Source of the DNA: Metellina segmentata
Taxonomy: Eukaryota > Arthropoda > Arachnida > Araneae > Tetragnathidae
DNA: 64,000 nucleotides
Direction of reading: 5' to 3'
Assembly (NCBI GenBank): GCA_947359465.1
Contig: OX375877.1
Coordinates: 75,838,698-75,902,697 of the forward strand
In this document: positions 20,571-31,082 of the stretch, in pieces
Layout of the letters: every line of letters starts with the position of its first letter
Numbering within the stretch: position 1 is the stretch's first letter
Made by a program: the position numbers and the translations under genes
Notes under the pieces: model-generated
Told to the model about the DNA's origin: nothing
The model's input: the letters and a program-made list of their open reading frames with translations, nothing else
Databases searched by the model: none

Positions 20571-21968
20571 CAATGCTGGCCACCCAAATTGCAACACCAA
20601 GAAAGACAAGAGATATCACAACAAAATTTATTTTGTAGATAACATGTTGACCAATTATCAAATGATTAAATTTATACTTCTGTGAAGTGTGGTTCCTGCC
20701 AAAATCAGTAGCCAGAGTAGCCGCCATTGTTTTTAAAACACCGCTGCCACACGCCTCGGCATTGATTCAGAAGAGACTTTGGATGTGTTCTTGGGGTACA
20801 GCAGACCAAGCAGCTTCCACACGTTGCCAAAGTTGATCTGGTGTGGCAGCTGGGGATGTAATCTGGGTCAATCGTTGAGCAACCATGGACCACAAGTTTT
20901 CTATCGGTGAAAGATCAGGAGAGCGAGCTGGCCAGGGAAGCAATTCAATCTGGAGGTTGACGAAGAATCCTTGGACAATGCGTGCCACGTGTGGTCGCGC
21001 ATTATCCTGTTGAAATATGGCTGTGGGCAAGCCCTGAAGGTAAGGAAGGACAACTGGCTCCAACACCTCGCAGATGTAGCGCTGGTTGTTTAAAGTACCG
21101 GCAATGCGCACTAGAGGAGTGCGAGAGTGATATCCAATACCGCCCCATACCATAATACCCAGTGCAGGACCAGTGTGGCGGTGCATAACGCAGCTGTTCA
21201 GCATCCTCTCTCCACTGTGTCTCCAGACTCGAATCCGACCATCGTGGTGTTGCAGACAGAAGCGTGACTCGTCAGTAAAGACAATTTCATACCATTCTGC
21301 CTTCCACATCCTTCTTTCATCGCGCCATTGGCGGCGGAGACGTCTGTGGTTCTGCGTCAAGGGTAGACGAAGCAATGGACGTCTTATTGACAGACCACTC
21401 TGCTGTAAACGGCGTCGAATGGTACGCGCAGACATTGGACAGACTGAATGTGCTGTGCTATGGTTCGTGATGTGGCTGAGCGATCCGTCACTACCATACG
21501 CACAATATGCCTGTCATCACGTGAAGTGGTGCACTGAGGCGGATGCGATCGAACACGTCGGTCCGTCGTACCGTCCTGCATCCAACGATCACATATCCAC
21601 ATTACAGTTGTTTGGTTTCGTCCAACACGACTACCGATTTCCCTGAAAGATAATCCACAATCTCGGTAGGCCACTATCCTTCCTCTGTCGAACTCGGATA
21701 CTTGATCAAAAGATGATCGCTGTTTTCTACAAGGCATAATTGATCGGTTTTTTTTTAAACCACAAGAAAAACACAATTGCCGTACTTGAAATCGTCGAAA
21801 TCTCCAAGCCTTAAATAGCGCTTTGAAGTGGCGCCACAGGCGCGCGTGATGTGCGTATGCGCTGAAATTCTAATCATTTGCATATCTCACCTCCGCTAAT
21901 GCATGTTGTAAATTTCATATCATTTGCATGCTTCCTTCAGGGTGTTGCATTTACGGTGGCCAGCAGTG
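20571..21968 (-). mobile_element. Tc1-like DNA transposon, 1398 bp
   Basis: The 28-bp terminal inverted repeats (20571-20598 and 21941-21968) agree at 24 positions, carry GCTGGCCACC, and are flanked by TA on each side (20569-20570, 21969-21970). The interior encodes a frameshifted Tc1-type transposase on the minus strand. Length and structure are those of a full-length Tc1-family element. Confidence 0.95.
20705..21737 (-). pseudogene. Tc1-like transposase, DD34E, frameshifted
   Basis: Cut-and-paste transposase gene split between two frames. The N-terminal frame (21737 to 21384) begins MPCRKQRSSFD and carries the paired-type helix-turn-helix region (LSFREIGSRVGRNQTTVMWI). A one-base indel near 21440 moves the reading frame, and the catalytic part (21435-20767) has the three acidic residues: FTDESRF, QDNARPH and SPIENLW, with 34 residues between the last two. 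A further base insertion near 20771 makes a premature stop, and the normal C-terminal GGYSGY appears in another frame at about 20705. The element is inactive but young enough that every domain is readable. I preferred the Met at 21737 because family members start at that MPxxK. Confidence 0.93.
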
Positions 21969-21970
21969 TA

Positions 21971-23200
21971 TTTTGTGCAAAATTTTTGAAGATACTGTTT
22001 AACAACTTATCTCTCGTTACTTCACTGAAACCGAGGATCATTGTTTCCAATCACAATTTGCTTGTATAGTAATGAGGTTTACAGTTAATATTAGGTAGTT
22101 GTTAAAAGCATAGGCGATCATTAAATAACTTTTAAAAGTTAGTGTATTTTCCCCTTGATTGTAGTGAAAGCGTCTAGTAAAAAATAAATTCATGCAAATA
22201 ACTTGAAGCCAGTATAATTGGATAGTTGGTAATTTTTAATTAACGTCGTACTAGAGCAACACAAGCCAGTATAAAGAAACTAAATACAGTAACCCCTGTA
22301 TATATTGCGCGTGTAGAGAGACGAGAAATCAGCTCGACTTACGGTGGGAAGCGATATGGAGAGACTAAGGAAAATGGACTTATTAGACAGGTCGCACATT
22401 GGTCAGATAGGCGACACGAACATATGATATTGATTTGCGTGATCCGTTTCTGTACAGCAAACAGGTCTGTACGCATGCGCATTTTAACGCGTTTCATACC
22501 AATGTTGAACCTTTGTGTGTGGATTGTTTTAGAGAGAAACACTTAAGGTAGGCGACCCCTCCCCCCCCCCTCCCAATTTTGTTTCTTTAATATTGCTTGG
22601 ATCCTTTTAATATTTTTATTAGTTTTGAAAAGCACAACACAAATGTTTTAATAGTAACATTTAATTTCTATACACATTGCGGTTTTTAAAAATCAAAATT
22701 TAATAAAAAATTATGACAATATGAAGGGTTTCTAATAACACTGATAGCAATTTAAATTCTGCACTTATTTTGTTGTTTTTTGTACAATCCTCTTCGTTTA
22801 CATCTGACAAATGCATTAAACTTTAAAAAATTAGGAATTATAATAATATAATTTGAATAATGATGTCAAATGTGGAAATTATCCAAAAAAACTCTAAAAT
22901 AAGTGTGACTTGATCTCATTATCTTACAAAATTACAAATTTTATTATAGTTATTATAGTTATATTTATTTTTTGAGGTTCACTGCACAGTATAATAACTA
23001 ATAAACATTTATTAAACTTTTATGCAAATTATCTAAGAAAAAAAAATTTTAAAGTTTTTTTTAGATAGAGTTGTTAAGATAATGGTAAAAACAGAAAAAC
23101 CTAATTCTGAGTAAATTGAAAAAGAGAAAATTTAGTTCCTTTAAAAATAATATTCTGTACTAAACATATTTTTAAAATTATCCTGTTAGACCTTCAGCAT
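21971..23200. other. Gene-free AT-rich stretch
   Basis: Holds a small SINE tail scrap at 22222-22262 (GGTAATTTTTAATTAACGTC), a GC-richer patch at 22290-22550 of unknown identity, and a poly-C run at 22559-22571. No supported gene. Confidence 0.45.
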
Positions 23201-23202
23201 GT

Positions 23203-23559
23203 TCATGTTTTTCTTTTTTTCGCTTTTTGGAGGTACTGATATTTTTTTAAGGGGGGGGGGCTTACACAAGGGGTTGAGGTTTTCGTAGCCTTCTTATTTC
23301 GTAAGCTATCAAAATCACATAAGCAATTGTAAGTGTAATCACCTACTGACATTCCTAAGGCAATGAACGCATCAATAAGTCCTTCAGAGCCATCGTTAAA
23401 AACAATAACAGCATCATTTACTCCAAAAGATAGTGTGTTAAAACAAACGAAGTTAAATTTTGACAATCTCTGCCACGCCATACCGTTGAGCGATTCACTA
23501 GCGTTTTGGGTTTCACCATGTAAACACTTAGAAAGAAGTTCATTCTTACACAAATCCAT
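23203..23559 (-). pseudogene. Mutator-like transposase, C-terminal fragment
   Basis: The 118-codon frame matches the C-terminal end of the Mutator-like transposase domain found in many invertebrate repeat proteins: a CLHGETQNASESLNGMAW box, FGVNDAVIVFNDG, then LGMSVGDYT and a lysine-rich tail. The catalytic DDE region upstream is missing, and the sequence right of 23560 does not continue it. No terminal inverted repeats were identified. Assignment is by recalled family pattern. Confidence 0.65.
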
Positions 23560-23692
23560 ATTTAACAGGTTTTATATTATTTAAAACACTAGGAGGTCGT
23601 CCTGGACCATGCTTAAATACCACATTAGGGTGTACTAATGCAATTTTGGCATCTGAACCAGCTCATTTTACTCGTATGAGATTGCTGTTTAA

Positions 23693-24135
23693 TGACCGGT
23701 GCACACATACGGTTTTTCAACGTGAGGCGCCGCTGAAGCAACGCAAGTGTGGTCTGAGATACATTAGATCCAATGGAGTAGTGCACACATGCCTCCGGCG
23801 ATGCATGTCTAACTTGCGTGCAATTTGTATCGCAATTCCCCACGGCGCCGCAGCTCGCCGCACGCGCTTCTCCGGTCTGAAATACCTTGTTTTCATAAAT
23901 AAATGGAATATAAATAATAATTAATAAATGGTTGTATCAAATAACGTCTATTTTATTTCAAAATATACTTTTTTTTACACCAAGTAAGCGAAATAAATAC
24001 GTTTTCTTCGATAGAATATTTATCGCAAATGGCGCGAAATGAGTACTAGCGTCATTTCACGTTTATGTGTGCATAGTTGAGCTTTGGTGCAGCAGCGGCG
24101 CCGCACGTTGAAGAATCGAATGGGGGCACCGGGCC
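23693..24135. mobile_element. Harbinger-like MITE, 443 bp
   Basis: Imperfect inverted termini: the left end reads ACCGGTGCACACA and then TTTTTCAACGTG, GGCGCCGCTG. The right end read in reverse has CCCGGTGCCCCCA, TTCTTCAACGTG, GGCGCCGCTG. The 3-bp repeat TAA flanks both sides (23690-23692, 24136-24138). No coding capacity. TAA target sites and GGCC-type ends suggest PIF/Harbinger. Confidence 0.65.
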
Positions 24136-24339
24136 TAATACTACTATACTTCAGACAAATGTAAATAACTTCTCTAGTACTTAATAAATTTGAAACGGTT
24201 TTCAGATATTGATGGAGTAGTTTGTAAATTTTGGGTGCTTACCTACCTTAAGTTATTCATTATATCATGTGTGTTTTTTTAACTCAAAATATGCTCATAT
24301 CGGAGCAAGTTATATGTGAATAAGGCAGAATATTAGTAG

Positions 24340-24695
24340 TGTAACGTCGTGGGTATAGTTTACGTGACGAATGGCTTGAAGATAATTTAAACGACATTTA
24401 AAATTACAGAACATTTAATTAATTATTGAAGATATACATATAAGTTAAAACTATTTCGAGGCTAATAGAGATTGTACAAAATAGGGTTTCAGTCCCGCGG
24501 CTTCAATCGGAGCAGAGTCGTCCTGCGTCCGCTCACGTTTCGGTTTTTCACGATTCTCCTTTTCTCGAGAGAAGACCCCACACGTTCTTCCGAAGCCGCT
24601 ATCGCCCAAAGAGAAGGGGATACCCCCATCAGGTCATAAATTCATGGACCACCATGAAAGCTGTGGTCAGAGGGACCCCCTACGGTAACGCTACA
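24340..24695 (+). repeat. Solo LTR, 356 bp
   Basis: Begins TGTAACGTCG and ends GGTAACGCTACA, with a 4-bp target duplication GTAG (24336-24339, 24696-24699). A close inverted copy of the same length lies at 41035-41390. No internal retroelement is attached, so the copy probably arose by LTR-LTR recombination. The 4-bp duplication suggests a Gypsy-type element. Confidence 0.88.
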
Positions 24696-24739
24696 GTAGA
24701 TCATTTACGATATTTCTACCTTCCTTTCAGAATCTGAAC

Positions 24740-25053
24740 AGGTCTGGTAGTTAAGGTGTTGACCTCTCGATTGGAAGGTTCCTGGTTCGAATTCGGGTCA
24801 GTACATGGAAATTTGTTAGCGTATGGTGTAGAGGCGGCTAGTGCACGTTAAATCTGCCGTGGCCGAAAGCCCTCACGTTGGGTTGGTGTGGAAGTTTGAA
24901 GAGTTGGGGTGCCAGCTCAGGTGTTGCTTCGTCATCTGACCGTGTTTCAAAATTACGGAGCCTTGTACTCGGATCTTTCCCTTTGGAGGATTGATCCCCA
25001 ACCGGCGCAAATACCCGTTGAGTTTCTCTGCTATGACGTTAATTAAAATTACC
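24740..25053 (+). mobile_element. tRNA-derived SINE, head type A
   Basis: A-box region CTGGTAGTTAAGG and B-box GGTTCGAATTC, then the full body to TTAATTAAAATTACC. Diverged, nearly full length. Confidence 0.88.
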
Positions 25054-25069
25054 TTACCCTACCTATTGT

Positions 25070-25365
25070 GGTAGGTAGGTATTTTAATTAACGTCACACT
25101 GGAGCAACACAGCGGCTATTGTTGATGGTCAGGGATTAATCCCCCAAGGGAAAGATCGAGGATAATACCACGTAATTTTGAACCACAGTCATATGACGAG
25201 TGCCCATCTGAGCTGGCACCCAACTCTCCAAACTTCCACACCACGCCTACGTGATGATATTTGAGACCACGACAGATTTAACTTGTTTTGTACAAAACTT
25301 TCTTTTGATGTATTCGAACTCGAGTAGCCCTTCGTTACTCCTCCAACCGGGCTATTGTGCCCCTG
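25070..25365 (-). mobile_element. tRNA-derived SINE, head type B
   Basis: The head is at the right (minus strand AATAGCCCGGTTGGAGGAG, B-box GAGTTCGAATAC). The body reads left through GACAGATTTAACTTG to TTTTAATTAACGTC. It lies head-out against the hAT/SINE complex. Confidence 0.85.
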
Positions 25366-25374
25366 CTTATTTTA

Positions 25375-26310
25375 GAAACGGCCTTGGCCAGTGAGTTTGT
25401 CCACTGCGCTAGCAATTAGGGATGCGACATCGATGTCGATGTTTTCTAAAAAACATCGATGTATTTAACATCGATGTATTGGGGTCGATGTTTTTGTAAC
25501 ATAGATGTTTATACTTGTCGATGTTTTAACGTTGTCGATGTTTTATTTTTAAATGAAAAAAGTACCGTTATAAAAATTTTAAAAATAACTGAGCAGCATA
25601 TTTTTTATAATCAGCAAATTGAACATACTTTTAGACCAAAATGACCAAGGGTGAAGGGTCTGAAAAGTAGGGATGCGACATCGATGTCGATGTTTTCAAA
25701 ACATTTATGTTTTATAAAAAAACATCGATGTATTGGAGCCGATGTCGCATCAGTAGTTGCTACACCAGTTTTAAGAAATGGGGAAACAAGTTTAAATACA
25801 CTGAATTTTAAAAACATCGATGTTTAAAATTAAAACATCGATGTTGATAATGCTTCGCCCCCAAACCATCGATGTTTTTAAAATTCAGTGTATTTAAACT
25901 TTTGTCCCCATTTCTTAAACCTGGTTTAGCCACTAGTAATGCGACATCGGCTCCAATACATCGATGTTTTTTTTTATCAAAACATCAATTTTTTGAAAAC
26001 ATCGATGTCGCATCCCTATTTTTCAGACCCTTCACCCTTGGCCACTTTAGTCGAAAAGTATGTTCAATTTGCTGATTATAAAAATTATGCTACTTGGTTA
26101 TTTTTAAAATTTTTATAAATGAGTACTTTTTTCATTTAAAAATAAAACATTGACAATGTAAAAATATCGACAAGTATAAACATCGATGTTACAAAAACAT
26201 CGACTCCATTACATCGATGTTTTGAAAACATCGACATCGATGTTGCAACTCTACTAGCAACCTGAATGTTGAAGGCGGTACAAGTTCGATTCCGCTCTGA
26301 GTCAATTTCT
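25375..26310 (+). mobile_element. tRNA-like SINE head (type C) interrupted by foldback element
   Basis: The left part (about 25375-25416) reads CCTTGGCCAGTGAG...CACTGCGCTAGCAA and the right part (26254-26300) CTAGCAACCTGAATG...CAAGTTCGATTCC. Joined across the insertion they give a tRNA-like A box, anticodon arm and B box. A related tRNA-like segment lies at 51375-51460. Confidence 0.6.
25417..26253. mobile_element. hAT-like foldback element, 837 bp
   Basis: The ends read TAGGGATGCGACATCGATG and, in reverse, TAGAGTTGCAACATCGATG. They are flanked by 8-bp duplications CTAGCAAT / CTAGCAAC (7 of 8 match), as for hAT elements. The whole interior is a long palindrome of about 400-bp arms centred near 25855. 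A second pair of termini (25668 onward and up to 26018) repeats the same end sequence. ATCGATGT occurs many times throughout. No coding capacity. Confidence 0.8.
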
Positions 26311-26736
26311 TTCTTTTGTGCAGTGAACTTCCCTTGTGTGTATGTCCATTTCTAGTGAGTGTGGCACAGCTTGAGCAAATATGAACCTTGAGTCTTAAAT
26401 TCCGACCAACCCAAATTGATTGAAATTTACCTCTGTTGTTAAAATTCATCGAGTGGACAAGTTGTGTATACAATAGGTTGATCTTACCGAAGTAAACAAT
26501 ATATCGATAGGTTATTGCATATTTAAGTTTGAAAACTGATCGTTACGGATTCATTTACACCAACCGAATACTGGGCAATTCAAATCAGTTTGAATTAAGT
26601 TAAAAACGACTAATATAGATTAAGATTGATTTTTATTCTGTTTTGTGAAGAGCCCTTAACCCTCTGAGGGGTTCACATCCATAGTTCCTTACCCGCATAA
26701 CTTGTAACCAGTTTTGACCTTCTCGATCCATAGAAT

Positions 26737-27480
26737 CGTTCTAAAGAATTCTAATATAAGGAAAAGAGCAATAGATTCTTTCCAAAGGATTCTATTCCTA
26801 TTCTGGAGAAATGCAATCTTTCCAAGGATTATATTCTACATAATGGAGTAATATTATCCTTCTAAAGGATTATATTATAAGAAAATGAGAAACAGATCGT
26901 TCTAAAGTATTTTATTCTAAGAAAAGGAGCAATAGATTCCCTCTTTTCAAAGATTTCTATTCCATGGAAATTAGCATTCTGAAAATTATACTATTCTACA
27001 GAATGGGCTACTAGAATCGTTTCAGGATTCTATTATAAGGAAAGAAGGAATAGATTATTTCCAAAGGATTCTATTCCTATTATGGAGAAATACAATATTC
27101 CCAAAGGATTATATTCTACATAATGGATTAATATTATCCTTCTAAAGGATTATATTATAATAACATGAGCAACAGATCATTCTAAAGTATTTTATTCTAA
27201 GAAAAGGAGCAATAGATTCAATTTTTCCAAGGAATTCTATTCCATGGAAATTAGCATTTTTTAAATTATTCTATTCTACAGAATGGACTACTAGAATCGT
27301 TCTAAAGGATTTTATTCCAAGAAAATCAACAATAGAATCGCTCCATAGAATTGTCTTCTAAGAAAAGAAACAATATCATCGTTCCAAAGGGTTCTATTCT
27401 ATGAGATGGAGCAAAAGAATCTTTCCAAAGGATTCTATTCTTCGGAGAGAAACAATAGAATAATTCTAAAAATTGAAATA
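26737..27480. repeat. ~40-bp satellite array 1, with 279-bp higher-order repeat
   Basis: Diverged ~40-bp monomers of the type TTCCAAAGGATTCTATTCTA plus AGGAAAGGAGCAATAGAATC. A block starting near 26761 (GAAAAGAGCAATAGATT) recurs at 27040, giving two copies of a 279-bp higher-order unit. Confidence 0.88.
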
Positions 27481-27529
27481 ATTCATGTATTCTTCCAACT
27501 AATAGATCTGGTTTTTTAGTCTTTAAGTG

Positions 27530-27965
27530 TAAGGTAGTTTACTTTAGTTGTAAGGTAAAAGCAATTTACCACTATTCGGAAATCTCGCGAAGCTCAGAGG
27601 GTTCATGGAATTGTGACTTTCGTTTCCTAGAATATTCGCACCTAGATGGCGCGTGAACCTGAGTTTCCTGCACACCTCTCCAACAATAGCAGAGCACACA
27701 CAGTTTGTGAGTTGCATAAATTACATCCGCCCATACAAGTAATTGTTATTCAGCCCATTCCGAGCACGCGTTTCAAAAGTTAACTCGGATTAAAGCAAAG
27801 AAATACGATCGGGAGCTCCGAGCCCTCAATAAGAAAATTCCAACCCGAACCCATTAACCAAAATGCCGTCCCCATCCGGAATACAAAAATGCTCAGTCCT
27901 CCACGAAAGCGACAAAAAATGACCAACTTGACCCGGAGGATGGAGATGAAGGAAAAAAATGCTTC
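27530..27965. repeat. Duplicated ~430-bp block, copy 1
   Basis: Closely resembles 29200-29640. Shared words include CTCGCGAAGCT, TAAATTACATCCGCCCAT, CCATTCCGAGCACGCG and GATCGGGAGCTCCGA. Satellite monomers lie on both sides. Confidence 0.9.
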
Positions 27966-28019
27966 CAAAGGATTCTATTTTAAGGAAATGAGCAACATAA
28001 TCGTCCCAAAAGATTCTGA

Positions 28020-28380
28020 GGACAACTGAGGTCCTGTAAAATCAGACACTAAGTACCTTTAGACAAACTTAAACAAATATATTTATTTTATAGGAAGATA
28101 TTAACACAGACATACACTTCCATCGACGCTAAGAGCGGATGAACAGATTCTTAGAGACCTTTTGTTTTGTCGTCCAAGATTGTGTTCTAAAGATTTATTC
28201 TAGTTAGTATGTACAGAGTTTAGTGATGCTCCACCTTTGCTGAATCGGCTTTCGCCTCACTTGCAACATTTATTCTAAATGTCGACTTATGGGCAGTTGG
28301 CTCACGAAAAAATCCACGACGTGAATCACGAGGTACGAAACCCAGCGAAGTGGTATCAGCACGTGCTAGATAGAGTTTAT
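28020..28380. other. Non-satellite interlude between arrays
   Basis: Unique-looking sequence. On the minus strand a reading frame ending at 28220 (about 50 codons of non-repetitive composition, ...SEAKADSAKVEHH) is followed by AATAAA about 25 nt downstream, which could mark a 3' terminal exon fragment. No family recognised. Confidence 0.3.
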
Positions 28381-28384
28381 TATA

Positions 28385-29175
28385 AAAGAGCAATCGATTC
28401 TTTCCAAAAGATTCTATTCCAAGGAAAGGAGCGTTTTCCCCAAAGATTCTGTTCCAAGGAAAGGAGCATCTTTCCAGAGGATTCTGTTCTATAGAAAGGG
28501 TTAATAGAATCATTCCAAAGGATTCTATTCCACAAAAATAAACAATAATCACTCCACAGGATTACATTCGCAGAAAAGATGCAATAGAATCATTCCAAAG
28601 GATTCTATTCCACAAAAATGAACAACTGAATTATTTCACGGGATTCCATTCGAGAAAAGTTGCGATATGAACGTTCCAAATGATTCCATTTTAAGGGAAG
28701 GAACATTTTTCCAAAAGATTCTGTTCTAAGGAAAGAAGCATCTTTCCAGAGGATTCTGTTCTACAGAAAGGGTTAATAGAATCATTCCAAAGGATTCTAT
28801 TCAACAAAAATAAACAACAATAATCATTCCACAGGATTCCATTCTTAGAAAAGATGCTATATGATCGTTCCAAAGGATTCTATTATAATGAAAGGAACAT
28901 TTTTCCAAAGATCCTGTTCCAAGGAAAGGAGCATCTTTCTACAGAAAGGGTTAATAGAATCATTCCAAAGGATTCTATTCCACAAACATGAACAATAGAA
29001 TCGTTCCATAGGATTCCATTCGTAGGAAAGATGCAATGTGATCGTTCCAAAGGATTCTATTTTAAGGAAAAGAGCAATAAAATCTTCCCAAATGATTATA
29101 GTATAAGGAAATAAGCAAAAGAATCTTTCCAAAGATCCAAAGGATTCTATTCTAGGGAAAGAAAAAGTATAATCT
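28385..29175. repeat. ~40-bp satellite array 2
   Basis: Same monomer as array 1 (ATTCCAAAGGATTCTATTCC). Sub-blocks carrying GAAAGGGTTAATAGAATC recur at 28494, 28766 and 28944. Confidence 0.9.
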
Positions 29176-29199
29176 GTCCAACGGTTGAAAGACTTTAAG

Positions 29200-29640
29200 G
29201 ATTCTTTTAGCCAAAAGATCTGGTACGTTATTGGATAAAAGCAATACCATATTCAGAAACCTCGCGAAGCTTGGAGAGTTGATAGACTTGTGACTTTCGT
29301 CCACTAGAATGTTCGCACATAAAATTCGCGTGAACCTCAAGTTTCCCGCACACTTCTTCTGGCAATAGAAGGGCACGCACAATTTGTGTGATGCATAAAT
29401 TACATCCGCCCATGCAGAGTAATTGTTATGCAGCCCATTCCGAGCACGCGTTTCAAAAGTAAACTCGGATTAACGCAAAGAAACGAGATCGGGAGCTCCG
29501 AACCCGTGATAAGAAAGATCCAGCCCGAACCCATAAACCAAAACCGCCGTCTCCCAACCGGAATACACAATTCCACCGTCCTCCACGAAAAGCGACAAAA
29601 ACGACAAACTTGACCCGGAGGGCGGGCAAGAAAAAGAAAA
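29200..29640. repeat. Duplicated ~430-bp block, copy 2
   Basis: Homologue of 27530-27965. It continues rightward without a break into the GC-rich island, so this copy may be the source. Confidence 0.85.
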
Positions 29641-30105
29641 GAAAAAAAAAAGCGGGAAAAAGAACCTGTGCGCGTAGCGAAAATAGCGTGGGTTGGCGAA
29701 AGAATCTTCTTTTGAATGAATTCGGTGGTTTCCGGCAACCCTTGCGGGGAAGACACCTGGCGAGAGCCATCCCAGCTGCTACTTCGCGTCGGGTTCTTTT
29801 TTCTGGAAAAGATGCGCGGAAAACAACCTGCTTCCCCAAAAAACGTCTTTCGCTCGAAATTTTCGTTGAGACGACGTATTTTCTCGCTCGGGTGCCATTT
29901 AGAGTGAAATTTTGGAGAAAAAACAATTCGCGGTGTCTTGTGTACAAGCCCACCTACGCACCTGTTCGAAGAGTTCTATTTTCGAGCGGGTCACGAGGGG
30001 TGGAGGGGAGGCCGGGTGTTTTCGGTTCGAGTACTACGAAGTGCCTCTTGTGTTCCGAGATGAAATGTGTGGTGTCAGGTTCTGAATTTCAATGAGCGCG
30101 TCGTG
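29400..30105 (+). promoter_or_regulatory. GC/CpG-rich island with possible 5' exon and splice donor
   Basis: This stretch is much richer in GC and CpG than its surroundings. It ends at CGTG|GTAAGA (donor at 30106-30111). Long ORFs exist on both strands here (161 and 166 codons), which follows from high GC and is not evidence for protein. It could be a promoter with a non-coding first exon on the plus strand. No TATA box or known coding motif seen. Confidence 0.3.
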
Positions 30106-30185
30106 GTAAGAAATCGAGTAGCAGAAAACGTAGACAGATTCATGTCTTCCTCTTCAGAGAGCATACTTCTTATTTGGAACTGGCA

Positions 30186-30746
30186 CTGGCAGGCCAGTAC
30201 GGGGTTGCACGTGACAGCTCTTTTAGTGCCCTTACTGATACTGAAAACATTAGAAAGAAAAACAATAATTTTAAGATTGAGTCCTACCCGACTTGACACG
30301 GGTTACAATTGAAAACTTACTTATTTAAAAAAATCATTTAAGGTATCGATCTGGTTTAACATTTTCCGCATATTTCAAATCCGTTGAAATTTCCACTCTA
30401 TCTTTAACGATCGCGAAGATAGAAAACCTCAAATTGTCCTTGCTTGTGACAAAGTTAAAGTCGCTAGCAAGAAAGTTATGCCAATCAACAACGTAAATAA
30501 AAAAATACGATTTCTTCAATTGAAGAGCCGTGACGTCAACTCCGCGAAAAGAATGAACGAAGGGGGGGGGGAAACTAATAAATTAATTTTTTAATTTTCT
30601 AGGTTAAATTTTAGAAATTGGGCTGGACAAAAAATTAGGACTACCTGTGTGCGAAATTTCCTTATTGTAAGTAACATAGATTCATCAGGAACCTGCACAC
30701 AAGAGATACAGACACACAAACACTTTCTTTTATAAATAGTAAGAGA
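30186..30746 (-). mobile_element. Non-autonomous Helitron, ~561 bp
   Basis: The minus-strand 5' end at 30746 reads TCTCTTACTATTTATAAAAG after A, followed by GTGTGTCTG-rich DNA and the GCACACAGGTAGTCC word. The 3' end at the left carries ACTGGCAGGCCAG, matching the CTAGCAGGCCAG end of the copy at 35056 with CTAG mutated to CCAG. Internal sequence is shared with that copy. Confidence 0.7.
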
Positions 30747-30780
30747 TTTCAGGAAATGTTTACGGTTGATTAACCCTTAC

Positions 30781-30860
30781 GTTGGTTGGTTTGGGTTTTA
30801 TGACGCAAAGGCCATATTTGGCAAAGCTGCGCCAAACTCGAGCCAAGAATGTGAGAGGAA
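30781..30860 (+). repeat. Dispersed GGCGCA/TGCGCC repeat, copy 1
   Basis: Reads GGGTTTTATGACGCAAAGG, CCATATTTGGCAAAG, CTGCGCCAAACTCGAG. Similar segments lie at 32870, 58568 and 61571. Confidence 0.7.
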
Positions 30861-31082
30861 AAAGACAAAGAGCGGAAAATACGCGAGGGTAAATCAGAAT
30901 GGAATACCGATCACTCGGTTTACGTCGGATTATAAATTCCTTTATTGATATTATTTATCTGAAAAAATGTATTTGTTTATTTAATTGTTATTTCTCTTTT
31001 GAAAAATATCCAGTCGGAGAATAAAAAATATATGATCCGATAAACGCAAGTAAATAGACTTTTACTAATGAAATATTTAAGA

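Noticed and set aside
23248..23262. Poly-G and poly-C runs (also 22559, 30563, 63809) as G-quadruplex regulators
   Set aside because: Single homopolymer runs without the four-tract pattern; simple repeats.
28220..28552. 110-codon minus ORF
   Set aside because: Its first half is satellite sequence; only the last ~50 codons look non-repetitive and no family is recognised.
29453..30095. Antisense pair of 161- and 166-codon ORFs
   Set aside because: Both strands are open because of high GC; no domain, no codon preference evident. Kept only as a possible non-coding exon.
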